64,000 nucleotides of DNA from Leptolinea sp. (GCA_012798535.1 JAAZMZ010000002.1:1-64000), one strand, 5' to 3'; positions 44,293 to 54,500 are shown, counted from the first letter of the stretch. The notes: generated by a model from the letters alone, not told the origin. Translations and numbers: made by a program.

Positions 44293-45549
44293 ATGAATGA
44301 CAAGAAAACTGTAAAGAAAGTAGTTCTGGCTTACTCGGGCGGATTGGATACCTCAGTAATCGTCCCCTGGTTGAAAGAAAATTACAACTGCGATGTCATC
44401 TGCTACTGTGCGGATGTCGGGCAAGCCGAAGAGCTCGAAAACCTGGAAGCCCGTGCCAAACAGCAAGGCGCCAGTAAGCTCATTCAGCTCGACCTGCGGG
44501 AAGAATTCTGCACAGGATACCTGTGGCCTTTGATCAAATCCGGTGCGGTGTATGAACGTAAATACCTGCTGGGTACGTCCATCGCCCGCCCGTTGATCGC
44601 CAAGAAACAGGTGGAGATCGCCTGGGCGGAAGGGGCTGATGCCGTGGCACACGGCTGCACGGGTAAAGGTAACGATCAGGTGCGTTTTGAACTGGCTTTC
44701 ACTGCGCTTGATCCGCGGCTTAAGGTGATCGCTCCCTGGCGTGAATGGAACATCCAATCCCGCGAGGATGCTCTGGCCTTCCTTGCCGCCCATAATCTGC
44801 CGGCGCCCACCAAGAATCCATCCTTCTTCAGCCGGGACCGCAATCTGTGGCACATTTCGCACGAAGGGGGAAACCTGGAAGACGCCAATAGTGAACCGCA
44901 GGAAGACATGTTCGTGCTTTCGAATTCACCCTTCTCCGCACCGGATGAGCCGGAAACGGTGGAAATCACCTTTGAACAGGGTGAACCGGTGGCTCTGAAT
45001 GGAATCGCCACCGCACCGGTTAAACTGGTGGAAACTTTGAACGCTCTGGGTGGAAAACACGGCATCGGGCGCATCGATTTGGTGGAAAACCGGCTGGTTG
45101 GAATGAAATCCCGCGGTGTATATGAGACGCCGGGCGGGACCATCCTTAGCTTTGCCCATAAAGAACTTGAATCGATCACCCTGGATCGTGAAACCATGCA
45201 TTACAAGGATGTGCTCTCCCATAAATACGCCGAATTGGTTTATTTCGGATTGTGGTTCACCCCGCTGCGCGAAGCCATGGACGCCTTCTTCCAGTCCACA
45301 CAAAAAGTGGTGACCGGCTCGATCAAAGTACAATTGTACAAAGGTAATATGATCGTTGCCGGGCGCACCAGCCCCTTCAGTCTGTACCGTGAAGAATTTG
45401 CCACCTTCGGCCATTCTCAGGTGTACGATCACACCGACGCTGCCGGATTTATCCGCCTCTTCGGGCTGCCTTCCAAAGTGCAGGCCATGATGAAAGGTCT
45501 GGGTGAAGGGCTTCCGCCGGTGCCGGCAGAAAAAATCATCCGCGATTAA
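44293..45549 (+). CDS. argG: Argininosuccinate synthase
   Basis: A 418-residue cytoplasmic enzyme joining citrulline and aspartate with ATP. The N-terminal pyrophosphatase motif is [12 protein letters not shown]. Others are [17 protein letters not shown] near residue 118 and [19 protein letters not shown] site precedes the ATG. argH starts 9 bases downstream, forming an argGH operon for the last two steps of arginine synthesis. A leader with an Arg-rich peptide and a terminator lies upstream. Confidence 0.96.
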   Translation: MNDKKTVKKVVLAYSGGLDTSVIVPWLKENYNCDVICYCADVGQAEELENLEARAKQQGASKLIQLDLREEFCTGYLWPLIKSGAVYERKYLLGTSIARPLIAKKQVEIAWAEGADAVAHGCTGKGNDQVRFELAFTALDPRLKVIAPWREWNIQSREDALAFLAAHNLPAPTKNPSFFSRDRNLWHISHEGGNLEDANSEPQEDMFVLSNSPFSAPDEPETVEITFEQGEPVALNGIATAPVKLVETLNALGGKHGIGRIDLVENRLVGMKSRGVYETPGGTILSFAHKELESITLDRETMHYKDVLSHKYAELVYFGLWFTPLREAMDAFFQSTQKVVTGSIKVQLYKGNMIVAGRTSPFSLYREEFATFGHSQVYDHTDAAGFIRLFGLPSKVQAMMKGLGEGLPPVPAEKIIRD

Positions 45550-45558
45550 GGAGAACCT

Positions 45559-46926
45559 ATGACGCTCTGGTCAGGCCGTTTTCGCGCCGGGCTTAACTCC
45601 CTGGCATCTGTTTTGAATAATTCACTGCCGGTGGACAGGCGTCTATACAAAGAGGATATCCGCGGCAGCCAGGCCTGGGCACAGGCACTGGCTGCCGCAG
45701 GTGTGATCACTTCCACCGAAGCGGAAACGCTGGTCAATGGTCTGCAGGCCGTTCTCGAAGAAATGGAATCGGAAACTTTTCAATTTTCCGAAAAAGATGA
45801 GGATATCCATACAGCCGTCGAACGCCGTCTCACCGAACTGGTGGGAGCTATCGGAGGCAAGCTGCACACCGGTCGAAGCCGTAATGACCAGGTGGCTACC
45901 GATTTCCGTCTGTGGCTGATTTCCGCTGCTTTACGCCTGGATGCCGCTGTGGATTCTTTGCAGAAAACACTGATACAACGGGCCGAAACAGACCTGGCGG
46001 TCATTCTTCCGGGTTACACCCACTTTCAACAGGCTCAACCGATCCTGCTGAGTCACTGGTGGCTCAGTCATTTCTGGACTCTGCAGCGCGACCGTGAACG
46101 CCTTCGTCAGTTATCGGAGAGAGCGGCGGTTATGCCGCTAGGCAGTGCAGCTCTGGCCGGAACCACATTCCCTATCGATCGTTTTGCTCTGGCGAAGAAC
46201 CTGGGATTCTCGGTGCCGTCACCCAATTCTCTGGATGCCATCTCTGACCGGGATTTCGCCGCCGAGTTCCTTTTCTGGGCGGCGCTGACCGGTGTGCATC
46301 TCAGCCGGATGGCGGAGGCGTTGATCCTGTATTCCACAGTAGAGTACGGATTCATCAACATGGCGGATGAATTCTCCACCGGTTCGAGCCTAATGCCGCA
46401 GAAAAAGAATCCGGATATGCTGGAGCTGACCCGCGGAAAAGCCGGGCAGTTTATCGGGCTGTTGACCGGTCTGCTGACCACACTGAAAGGGCTGCCCTCA
46501 GCCTACGATAAGGATCTGCAGGAGGATAAATCAGCCGTGTTCGAAGCGGCTGATACCATGGAAGTCCTGCTGCCGGTTTTAGAAGGAGTTATTTCTACAT
46601 TGACCGTCAACGCGGAACGCTGCCGCCAGGCCATTCATCCGGCTGTGCTGGCCACCGATCTGGCCGATCATCTGGTGGCTCGAGGAATTCCCTTTCGGGA
46701 AGCGCATGAGGTGGTGGGAAAGGTGGTGCGGCTGGCAGAGGAAAAAGGGTTGGACTTGATGACACTACCTCTGTCAGACTACCGGTTGATCCATCCTGCC
46801 TTCACAGATGAACTATATTCCGCTCTCAGTCTTGAAGCCTCTGTTAACCGCCGTTCGGTCTATGGTGGAACCGCGTTGAATACCGTCAAAGAGCAGGTGG
46901 ATTTGGCTAAGAAGGCATTGGCATAA
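45559..46926 (+). CDS. argH: Argininosuccinate lyase
   Basis: A 455-residue fumarase/aspartase-superfamily lyase that splits argininosuccinate to arginine and fumarate. It starts LWSGRFRAGLN, has EDIHTAVERRLTELVG, the His region LPGYTHFQQAQPILLSHW and the signature GSSLMPQKKNPD with the mobile catalytic loop. An AAGGAGAAC ribosome site follows the argG stop directly. Confidence 0.96.
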   Translation: MTLWSGRFRAGLNSLASVLNNSLPVDRRLYKEDIRGSQAWAQALAAAGVITSTEAETLVNGLQAVLEEMESETFQFSEKDEDIHTAVERRLTELVGAIGGKLHTGRSRNDQVATDFRLWLISAALRLDAAVDSLQKTLIQRAETDLAVILPGYTHFQQAQPILLSHWWLSHFWTLQRDRERLRQLSERAAVMPLGSAALAGTTFPIDRFALAKNLGFSVPSPNSLDAISDRDFAAEFLFWAALTGVHLSRMAEALILYSTVEYGFINMADEFSTGSSLMPQKKNPDMLELTRGKAGQFIGLLTGLLTTLKGLPSAYDKDLQEDKSAVFEAADTMEVLLPVLEGVISTLTVNAERCRQAIHPAVLATDLADHLVARGIPFREAHEVVGKVVRLAEEKGLDLMTLPLSDYRLIHPAFTDELYSALSLEASVNRRSVYGGTALNTVKEQVDLAKKALA

Positions 46927-47031
46927 CCGGATCATTCTCGCCAGGAACTGACCCCGGGCGTTTTATTAATCCTCGGGATTATTAAGAATTAACACTGACA
47001 ATTGTCGTTGATAGACCTTGATCGTTGTCTA

Positions 47032-47445
47032 TCAATGTCCGCGATGTTTCTCTGCCCGGCGTTCTTTATGCAGCTGGAATTTGCGTTCCACTTCAGCGGC
47101 CCGTTGTTCGCGGGTCAGTTCTTCTCTGTGTTTCGCTCGTGATTCGTTCTCTCGTTTTATCGCTTCCTGCGACCGGGTTGATCTGACCGGCGTTTTCAAC
47201 TGTTCGCGGATTTCCCGCATCCGGCGTTTGTAGTTTTTCACCGGTTCGGATTTTTCGTGAACATGCGCAGGTGTTGAAAAATCCAACAGGCTGTATCCCC
47301 GGCGGGCAAACTCCAGCAGCTGTGGATCGTTAGGTTCGGTGCCAAAAACATGCCGGGCGACCTGATACCGGCCTTCATCATAGATTTCAAAAATCCCCAC
47401 CCAGAAGGGGGGATCAAAATATACAGAACATTTGCCTTCCATCAT
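47032..47445 (-). CDS. YjdF-family protein (DUF2992)
   Basis: A 137-residue protein whose first half matches YjdF: CSVYFDPPFWVGIFEIYDEGRYQVARHVFG and QLLEFARRGY, of which FWVGIFE is the diagnostic core. The last half is a highly basic coiled region (KNYKRRMREIREQ to ERRAEKHRGH). ATG 47445 is chosen: the earlier in-frame ATG at 47472 lies in the loop of a terminator hairpin. YjdF genes are often controlled by a riboswitch for azaaromatic compounds. The protein's biochemical role is unknown. Confidence 0.78.
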   Translation of the reverse strand: MMEGKCSVYFDPPFWVGIFEIYDEGRYQVARHVFGTEPNDPQLLEFARRGYSLLDFSTPAHVHEKSEPVKNYKRRMREIREQLKTPVRSTRSQEAIKRENESRAKHREELTREQRAAEVERKFQLHKERRAEKHRGH

Positions 47446-47554
47446 TTTCCCTGATATCAAAAAGAACCGCATAGCGGTTTTTATTTTGTGAGCGCGGGGA
47501 ACCCGCAGATCGTAATTGAAAATGTGGAGGCAGGTTGACTTGCGATAAATTATA
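47446..47554 (-). promoter_or_regulatory. Structured leader of the YjdF-family gene
   Basis: A -10 box TATAAT on the minus strand (47549-47554) is followed by a leader of about 95 bases. It contains a GCGGG/CCCGC hairpin near 47494-47507 and ends in an intrinsic terminator before ATG 47445. This is the layout of a riboswitch. A yjdF-motif RNA is the first candidate, but I could not confirm its conserved core. Confidence 0.45.
47459..47479 (-). terminator. Terminator in the YjdF leader
   Basis: AACCGC/GCGGTT forms a 6-bp stem with a 3-base loop, followed on the minus strand by CTTTTTG. It lies between the promoter and the start codon, so it is probably conditional. Confidence 0.6.
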
Positions 47555-47555
47555 A

Positions 47556-48091
47556 CATTGTTGACCTTCCGAACCGTTTAGAAGGAGTTTTCAGTCTACT
47601 ATCCTGTGGCAAACGGTTCTTTTCCTGGTAGAAAAACGTCCTGCTATCCTATAGTATGAGACCACATCAGGGGAGAATTGAACCTTTTATATCTTTGGAA
47701 CCCCCACCGGATTTACGGTCATGGGCCACTTTCCGAATTACTGGTCAATGTTTATATAGTTTTAATTAATTTTTACATTGATTAATTTTTATTTAATCGC
47801 ATCTTTATTCCATCGATTAAATATGTGATTAAGATTAAATCATGCGCGGGGGAAAATTATGCTGGCGATTCTTCTCCTGCCTCAGACCTGTTGTGGTTTT
47901 CATCCCGGGGGACCATCACAGCAAAGGAACCATCCATCTTCAGGGAGGTTGCACAAATACTCAATCTTCTATATTCGTACCAAGGAAACAACCGTCGTGT
48001 GTTTTTTTCGGGGGAGACTGTCCTGTTCCCAGTCAATCCAGCCTGTGTGAGCCCGTCTCATATTCATCCAACATAACAGGAAAGGTGTACT
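47556..48091 (+). other. AT-rich region and possible structured leader before the chemoreceptor gene
   Basis: About 530 bases without a recognised gene. 47740-47830 is very AT-rich and probably holds the promoter. 47880-47930 can form a strong hairpin: CTGTTGTGGT pairs with ACCATCACAG around a CCCGGGGG-containing loop. Short overlapping frames here have no family resemblance. I looked for a c-di-GMP riboswitch core and did not find it. Confidence 0.4.
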
Positions 48092-50118
48092 ATGAAATTC
48101 CTAAGTAATATCAGGACCAGAACCAGACTGGTCGGTAGTTACGTGTGCATTGCAATCCTCATTGTAGTTGTGGCCGTCATCGGTTATCTGGGGATGCAAA
48201 ACATCAATAACGAATTGAATAAAATCTATGACAACCGTACCGTTCCCATGAATGAACTCGGGAACATAAGATCAGCGCTGCAGGGCACGCGCGGAGATAT
48301 CCTGAAATACATAATGGTGGAAAGCCAGAGGAAAGATGTAAAAGAGACTCTGACGAATAATCTGGCTGTCATCACGAAGAATCTGGATACCTACCGCGCC
48401 GGGCAGTTATCAGAAGAGGAAAAAGTCGCTCTCGATACATTCGACCAGGCTATGGTGGATTATTCAGCGGGTCTAGATGAAATCATGGCTCTTGTGGACG
48501 GCGGGGATAATGAAGCGGCCATGGCCAGCATCGCCGATGGCGGCAAAACAAAAATTCCCCTGACAAACGCCATCACCCAGATCACCCGGTTGGTCGACCT
48601 CAACGTGCAATATGCCGAGCAGGAAAAAGAAGAGGCTGCCGTCACATTCTCCAATTCTCTGCGTCTGTTGGTGATCTTTGTGATCGTCTGCCTGGTGCTG
48701 GCAATCGGAATGGGGCTCATCGTCTCAACGGATATCACCGCTCCGCTGGCGATTGCCGGTGTGGCTTTAACCAGACTTTCCCAGGGGGATATGCTGCGGG
48801 ATATGGCCCAGAAAACCAAAGATGTCGTTACAAAGCGTAAAGATGAGATTGGCGATATGGGACAGGGTTTGCATGCCATGGTGGGATATCTACAATCCAT
48901 GGGGGTTGTGGCGCAGAATATTGCCAATAATGACCTGACCGAGACCATTACGCCGCACTCTGAAAAAGACGAACTGGGGCAGGCATTCGCGACCATGGTC
49001 AAAGGGTTGACGGAGACCATCCGAAATATCAACGAAAACGCCACGAACCTGGCAGCCGCATCCGAGCAATTGGCTAGCGCGGCAGTTTAGGCCGGCCAGG
49101 CCACCAACCAGATCAGCAATACCATCCAGCAGGTTGCCAGGGGAACCGCCGACCAGGCAACCGCTGTTACAAAGACGGCGTCATCCACCGAGCAAATGTC
49201 CAAGGCTATCGAAGGTGTGGCCAAAGGCGCGCAGGAACAAAGCCGCGCCATCTCCACGGCATCCACAATCACCTCGCAGATCAACACCGCCATCCAGCAG
49301 GTAGTCGGTAATATCGCGTCAGTTTCCCGTGATTCGGCATCTTCCGCCGAACTGCCCGTACCGGTGTAACCACTGTGACAGACACCCTCAAAGGTATGCA
49401 AAGCATCCGCGAAAAAGTCGGCGCATCTGCAGAAAAAGTTCAGGAAATGGGGAAGCGTTCCGGTGAGATCGGTGCTATTGTGGAAACCATTGAAGATATT
49501 GCTTCGCAAACCAATCTGCTCGCGTTGAATGCCGCCATTGAAGCCGCTCGCGCCGGGGAACATGGAAAAGGTTTCGTCGTGGTGGCGGATGAAGTCCGCA
49601 AACTGGCGGAACGCTCGTCTCAGGCTACCAAGGAGATCGGTATTTTGATCAGCGGAATCCAGACGACCGTGGCCGAAGCCGTCAAAGCCATGGATGAGGG
49701 CTCCAGAGAGGTGGAAGTCGGCGTGACCAGCGCGAATAAAGCCGGCGAAGCTCTGTCTGAAATCCTGAAAGCCGCCCAGGGAGTCAGCGACCAGGCGAGG
49801 CTGGCCGGTGATGCGGCGGAGGAGATGAACTCTGCTTCCAGTGAACTGGTATCTGCTGTGGATTCAGTCTCCGCCGTGGTGGAAGAGAACACAGCCGCCA
49901 CGGAAGAGATGGCTGCCAACTCTTCCGAAGTCACCCAGGCCATAGAAAGTATCGCCAGTGTAAGCGAACAGAACAGCGCCGCCATTGAAGAAGTCTCCGC
50001 TTCTACAGAAGAAATGAGCGCCCAGGTGGAAGAAGTCACCGCATCCGCTCAATCGCTATCCGAATTAGCCCGGGAACTGCAAAAAGCCGTCGCCCGTTTC
50101 AAACTGGCATCTGCCTGA
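48092..50118 (+). pseudogene. Methyl-accepting chemotaxis protein, disrupted
   Basis: The gene encodes a standard chemoreceptor: first membrane helix (about 12-34), four-helix-bundle sensor, second helix (about 188-212), HAMP, and cytoplasmic coiled coil with the tip [17 protein letters not shown]. The frame is broken twice. TAG at 49088-49090 replaces a probable CAG (Gln) after ASEQLASAAV. A base is missing after 49351 (GAA-CTG instead of GAA-GCT-G), shifting the frame before [12 protein letters not shown]. The upstream part stops at 332 residues; the downstream part from GTG 49375 could give a soluble 247-residue signalling domain. cheW follows. Confidence 0.82.
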
Positions 50119-50189
50119 TCCCATCTCTGACGCTGGAATGTACTTTTTCAGACAACGTCATCTGCAAATGAAATCCTTGTGGAGTGTAT

Positions 50190-50645
50190 ATGGAAAAGCA
50201 ACTCGTAGTATTTTCACTGGCCAGCGAAGATTACGGCATTGAGATTGCGGTGGTCGAAAGCATCATCAAGATGCAGGATATCACCAAAATGCCCAGATCA
50301 CCGGCCTTTGTCGAAGGGGTCATCAACCTGCGGGGAGTCGTCCTTCCGGTGATCGACCTGGCAAAACGATTTGGCATCACGGAGTGTGAAAATAACCGTG
50401 ATACACGTATCGTCATCGTAAATATCAAAAACATGAAGATCGGGATGATCGTTTCAGCTGTATCCGAGGTATTGACCATCGATGATTCTGTCATCGAATC
50501 CACCCCGTCCATCGTCACCACAGTCAACTCGAACTTCGTATCCGGTATCGCACGGCTCGATTCACGATTGATCATCCTGCTGGATATCAGTAAGATTCTG
50601 ACCCGCGAAGAGAGCCTTCAAACAGCCAGCCTGTATAAGGAATAA
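50190..50645 (+). CDS. cheW: Chemotaxis coupling protein CheW
   Basis: A 151-residue CheW of normal size that bridges chemoreceptors and the CheA kinase. Seen are QLVVFSLASEDYGIEI, VESIIKMQDITKMPRSP, FVEGVINLRGVVLPVIDLAKRFG (core GVINLRGVVLPVIDL) and the C-terminal RLIILLDISKIL. ATG 50190 is preferred over GTG 50184, because GGAG lies at 50181-50184. No cheA or other che gene is nearby. A strong terminator follows. Confidence 0.93.
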   Translation: MEKQLVVFSLASEDYGIEIAVVESIIKMQDITKMPRSPAFVEGVINLRGVVLPVIDLAKRFGITECENNRDTRIVIVNIKNMKIGMIVSAVSEVLTIDDSVIESTPSIVTTVNSNFVSGIARLDSRLIILLDISKILTREESLQTASLYKE

Positions 50646-50685
50646 TTTCCTTCTCTACCCGATAAAAATGAGGCGGGGTGAATAC

Positions 50686-50721
50686 GAAAGACACCGATCA
50701 GAAATCAGATCGGTGTCTTTC
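50686..50721. terminator. Bidirectional terminator between cheW and the amidohydrolase gene
   Basis: GAAAGACACCGATC and GATCGGTGTCTTTC form a perfect 14-bp stem with an 8-base loop between two convergent genes. The A-rich and T-rich ends allow function on either strand. Confidence 0.85.
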
Positions 50722-50732
50722 ATAACCATACA

Positions 50733-52334
50733 TTACAGGGAAGCATCCCGCCAGGCAAACTTCCCATCCACAATCGTACCCAGTACCCGGGTGTTCAGGA
50801 TTTCCATGGGATCGATGGTAAAGATATCCCGATCTAGTATGGTCATATCCGCCAGGTACCCGGGAGCCAGAATCCCCAGGCGGTCTTCCATTCCGGCGGC
50901 ATAAGCCGGGCCAATGGTATAACCTCTAACGGCTTCTTCCACCGTCAGGCGTTGTTCCGAACGCCAGCCGTCCGGACCGGGGGAGCCATCCGCCCGGCGT
51001 CGGGTCACAGCCGCGTGAATGCCTGCCAGGGGGTTCATGGTTTCCACCGGACAATCAGATCCAAAAGCCAGCACGGCGCCCTTTTCGAGCTGGGTTTTCC
51101 AGGCATAAGCGCCTGCCAGCCGGCTTCCCCAGTGTTTTTCGGCAATATCCATATCCGATGTGGCATGGATGGGCTGCATGGAGGCAATCACTCCCAGTTC
51201 CGCAAGTCTTCCCGAATCTTCAAGAGAAAGGAGCTGCACATGTTCGATCCGGTTGCGCATCCCGGTGAAAGGCTGGGTGCGTTTCACTTCCGCGTAAATG
51301 TTGAGAATTTCACGATTGGCGCGGTCGCCGATCGCGTGGATGGCTGTTGCCAATCCGTTGGTATTGGCTTTGAGAACGCTTTCATAGATCACCTCGATAT
51401 CCGTTGTGGAAATTCCCCTGTCCTCCGGCGAAGAATCATACCCCGATAACATCCAGGCGGTTTTTGGTCCCAGTGCGCCGTCGGCGAACATTTTTACCGG
51501 ACCGATATGCAGCAGGTCATTACCGAATCCGGTTTGAAAACCCGCGGCTATGGCCTGTTCGAGATACGCCAGCGGAATAGATTTATTCACTCGTAATGTC
51601 AACTGGCCGGTTCGCTGTAAGGATTGAAAAGCACGAAAAACCGACGGCTGGTCCATATCATGAATACCGGTCAATCCCAAACGATTGGCGTTTTCCATAC
51701 CCTGCCTGACCATCTCCACCAGTTCTTCCGGTGTGGGAGAAGGGATGATCCTATCCACCAGGCGCATGGCTTCTTCCAGAAGAAGACCGGTCGCTTTACC
51801 GGCCGGATCTCTGACGATCTGACCACCGGGCGGATTGGGGGTTGTGTCGGTGATCCCGGCCAGCCGCAGGGCGGCAGAATTCACCCAACTGGCATGAGCG
51901 CTTTTTGCCACCAGTGCGACCGGGTGATGCGGCGAGACTCTGTCCAACTGCCCGGCTGAAGGGAAATTTTCGCCCCACACATTGTGATTCCAGCCGTAAC
52001 CGGTGATCCATTTTCCCTGTGGAATGGATCGGGTGCGTTCTTCCACCTTCCCAAGAACTTCCTCAAGGGTGGGAGTCTCGGCATCGATCGCCTGCAGGCC
52101 GGTCGAGTACCATTCAAAGTGCACATGGGCATCTGTCAAACCGGGAATGACCGCCGCCTGTTTCAAGTTGACCGCCGTGTAAACTTCTCCGGCGAATATG
52201 GCCTCCGCTTCTTCATTTGAGCCGATAAACAGAATCTGGTTTCCGCGGATGGCCGCGGCTGGAGCCAGGGGACGTCTGGCATCCAGGGTATGAAAAATTC
52301 CATTTTTTAGAACCAGATTATTCTCAGCGATCAT
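50733..52334 (-). CDS. Amidohydrolase family protein, YtcJ-like
   Basis: A 533-residue metal-dependent hydrolase of the amidohydrolase 3 group. Motifs are PGLTDAHVHFEWY (HxH metal site, near residue 65), GYGWNHNVWGE, HAIGDRANREIL, RIEHVQLL, and the C-terminal FGSDCPVETMNPLAGIHAAVTR (core GSDCPVE). Members act on cyclic amides or N-acyl compounds; the substrate is not predictable. ATG 52334 sits six bases after GAGG. It stands alone between terminators. Confidence 0.87.
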   Translation of the reverse strand: MIAENNLVLKNGIFHTLDARRPLAPAAAIRGNQILFIGSNEEAEAIFAGEVYTAVNLKQAAVIPGLTDAHVHFEWYSTGLQAIDAETPTLEEVLGKVEERTRSIPQGKWITGYGWNHNVWGENFPSAGQLDRVSPHHPVALVAKSAHASWVNSAALRLAGITDTTPNPPGGQIVRDPAGKATGLLLEEAMRLVDRIIPSPTPEELVEMVRQGMENANRLGLTGIHDMDQPSVFRAFQSLQRTGQLTLRVNKSIPLAYLEQAIAAGFQTGFGNDLLHIGPVKMFADGALGPKTAWMLSGYDSSPEDRGISTTDIEVIYESVLKANTNGLATAIHAIGDRANREILNIYAEVKRTQPFTGMRNRIEHVQLLSLEDSGRLAELGVIASMQPIHATSDMDIAEKHWGSRLAGAYAWKTQLEKGAVLAFGSDCPVETMNPLAGIHAAVTRRRADGSPGPDGWRSEQRLTVEEAVRGYTIGPAYAAGMEDRLGILAPGYLADMTILDRDIFTIDPMEILNTRVLGTIVDGKFAWRDASL

Positions 52335-52432
52335 AGAGTACCTCACAATGAAGAATGTAACCGGTCGGCGATATATTGAGGATTAAAAAGCCGGTTTATT
52401 TGCAATTGGCTGAATTTTTTTAACGAAAGGAA

Positions 52433-53140
52433 TCAATGCTTAAAAAGCAGCGATTTTTTACCGCCCGCGGAAAATATCTGCAGGTCATCTTTGGTGACTG
52501 TGAAGTGTTCAGAATTATTTAATATGGACAGAAAATTCTGCTCCTGAACCAGAAGACCGGTCTCCTTCGGGCACATTTTCTTCGTCATGGAGATAGAATC
52601 GAATGTCAACTGATCATCGCTTATCGAAAAGGCGGAATTGAACCGGTTGCATCCGGTGGAACCGTCGATATGGCCATCAGACTGGAATAACAATGTGGGG
52701 GGTGTTTTTGAATCAACAGGAAGCGTAACGGAAGAATCCATCATCTGCTGCAATTTCCAGACACCGTCAACTAACTCACGGGGAATAAACTGACTCCTTT
52801 CTCCCTGTTTCTTGCTGACCACCCGGTAAAGAACCCATTGGATATCCGGCCCATATTTATCTTTGACATATCCAGGATCGTACTGGACTTCCAGTTCATA
52901 GACAAAACCGGGAGTGTAATCGAACCCCATTATCGCGCTGCTGTACAGCTGCCAGGAGTCCTCCAGTTTGTGTTTCACCAACAGACAAAGATTTTGTCTT
53001 AATGGATTATCGCAAGACACCATATTCGATCCCACGAACAAGGTCTGGATCGGAACGGATGTCTCCTGTTGCCAGGGGAACAGGGAGCATCCTGCCAGAA
53101 AGACCAGAATTGCCAGGCCGGTGAGATAAGATGGTTTCAT
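52433..53140 (-). CDS. DUF4377 / META domain lipoprotein
   Basis: A 235-residue lipoprotein with lipobox FLAGC (Cys 18). Residues about 35-120 resemble DUF4377 (CLLVKHKLEDSWQLYSSAIMGF, core LVKHKLEDSWQ, and GFVYELEVQYDP). Residues about 145-230 are a META/HslJ domain (GSTGCNRFNSAFSISDDQLTF, core DGSTGCNRFN). Such pairs occur in surface lipoproteins linked to envelope stress or heat-shock response. Its ATG overlaps the stop of the CPBP protease gene, so both are co-translated. Confidence 0.85.
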   Translation of the reverse strand: MKPSYLTGLAILVFLAGCSLFPWQQETSVPIQTLFVGSNMVSCDNPLRQNLCLLVKHKLEDSWQLYSSAIMGFDYTPGFVYELEVQYDPGYVKDKYGPDIQWVLYRVVSKKQGERSQFIPRELVDGVWKLQQMMDSSVTLPVDSKTPPTLLFQSDGHIDGSTGCNRFNSAFSISDDQLTFDSISMTKKMCPKETGLLVQEQNFLSILNNSEHFTVTKDDLQIFSAGGKKSLLFKH

Positions 53141-54144
53141 GCGTGTTGTGCTCCCGTCTGAAGAGAGAGAAACGGTTTCTTGGATATCCGGTAGACCAGG
53201 ATAATACAGGCTGCCAACAGGGTGATGGTGATGGCCAGTCCACCTTCCGGGCCAAAGGCGCCTCCGGTGAACAGATCCGGGCCAGTCGCTCTCAGGTTTA
53301 TTAAAGCGGTTCCGCCAATCGAAGAACCACTCACCTCAAGTCCAAGCAGATTCCCCTGCGTCCAATTCCAGAAACTGTGGATGGCAAAGATTCCCCACAA
53401 TCCGCCCTCTTTCATGGCATAAATACAGGCAAATATTCCGAACAAGAAAAGGTTCAGCATGGCAATCAGGTTGACATTGGGATTCAACAGGTGCAGCGAA
53501 GAAAACAGGATGGATGAGACGATGATCCCCCAGGCAGGTCCAAAGCGGATGCCAAATACCGGCAGCAGGAAACCCCGTGTGAGGGTTTCTTCCGCGGCTC
53601 CCTGCACCAGCCAGCCGACCAGCATTATGATCACACCCGGAATCGCACTCCAACCCGACCATACCTGGGGATCGCCCTCTAGTTTCACATAACCCAGAGT
53701 GACAAGCACAATGATCGGGATCATCATCAAGGCGGTCCCAATCCAGGCACCGCGGGAGTACTTCTTCCAGATACCCTCGCGTTCCAGGCCAGTTGTCCAG
53801 AAGGAGCGGTGTTCAAAAATCCCCAGCCATCCCCAGATGAAGGCAAAGAACGGCAGAAAGCTGAAAAGCAGGAACATGGTAGTGATCAGCGGTGAATTCG
53901 AATGGGTCGGGTTATTAAAAGCGGCCCGAGAGAACTCCTCCGAAGCCAGATTGACCACGATCACGGGTGCGACACAGAAAGCGGACATTCCCGGAACTAG
54001 CCCGGCATAGAAAAAAGCCACCAGCGGGTACATAACTTCCCAAATCTTCTGGAGAGTCTTCCCCTTGAACCGCGGGATTTCCAATGACCCCTGCCGGGCC
54101 AACTCAAATAATTTGTTATTTGAGTTTAACACTTTCGCCAGCAT
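53137..54144 (-). CDS. CPBP-family intramembrane glutamic protease
   Basis: A 335-residue membrane protein with about eight helices. The active-site motif is EETLTRG (in QGAAEETLTRGFLLPVFG) near residue 190, followed by SILFSSLHLLNPN (His) and IFAIHSFWNWTQGN (H-x-x-x-N), as in CAAX prenyl protease 2/CPBP enzymes. They cleave prenylated proteins or process peptides, or act in immunity to bacteriocins. It is the first gene of a two-gene unit with the META lipoprotein. Confidence 0.88.
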   Translation of the reverse strand: MLAKVLNSNNKLFELARQGSLEIPRFKGKTLQKIWEVMYPLVAFFYAGLVPGMSAFCVAPVIVVNLASEEFSRAAFNNPTHSNSPLITTMFLLFSFLPFFAFIWGWLGIFEHRSFWTTGLEREGIWKKYSRGAWIGTALMMIPIIVLVTLGYVKLEGDPQVWSGWSAIPGVIIMLVGWLVQGAAEETLTRGFLLPVFGIRFGPAWGIIVSSILFSSLHLLNPNVNLIAMLNLFLFGIFACIYAMKEGGLWGIFAIHSFWNWTQGNLLGLEVSGSSIGGTALINLRATGPDLFTGGAFGPEGGLAITITLLAACIILVYRISKKPFLSLQTGAQHA

Positions 54145-54377
54145 ATCTTTTATTATCCAATCAGATTAATGGCAATTATAGAATAACAGTGGGTATGATA
54201 CCACTTATGTCGAACGGCCGATTTCCGGCGGCGTTTCTTGTGAATCCCGGCAATAATAAGAATTCTCTCATTTTCTTGAAATGGTACTTGTATTCTGGAT
54301 TGTTCCGTCGTAATATAAACCCTAATAAATGCACCGGTTCAGTCCGGCGAGCAATTGACAATTGAATACGCGATGCA

Positions 54378-54480
54378 CTCTTATCCAGAGAGGTGGAGGG
54401 ACGGGCCCTATGATACCTCGACAACCAGCCGCAAGGTGTGGTGTCAATTCCCGCAGAAGCAGTATTCTGGGAGATGAGAG
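54378..54480 (+). ncRNA. SAM-I (S-box) riboswitch
   Basis: The P1 stem is CTCTTATC (54378-54385) with GATGAGAG (54473-54480). Between them are the conserved GAGGTGGAGGGACGGGCCC, read as AGAGGTGGAGGGA, ATGATACCTCGACAACC-type core, and GTGTCAATTCC. It binds S-adenosylmethionine. With the terminator that follows, it should stop metA transcription when SAM is high. Confidence 0.95.
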
Positions 54481-54500
54481 GAGATCTGTGACTTTCCCGC

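Noticed and set aside
47880-48060. c-di-GMP-I riboswitch before the chemoreceptor
   Set aside because: GCAAAGG and a GTTGCACAAA element are suggestive, but the conserved core and the tetraloop receptor are not present in order.
47825-48108. Short overlapping frames before the chemoreceptor gene
   Set aside because: Three overlapping frames in different registers, no ribosome site and no recognised motif; treated as leader DNA.
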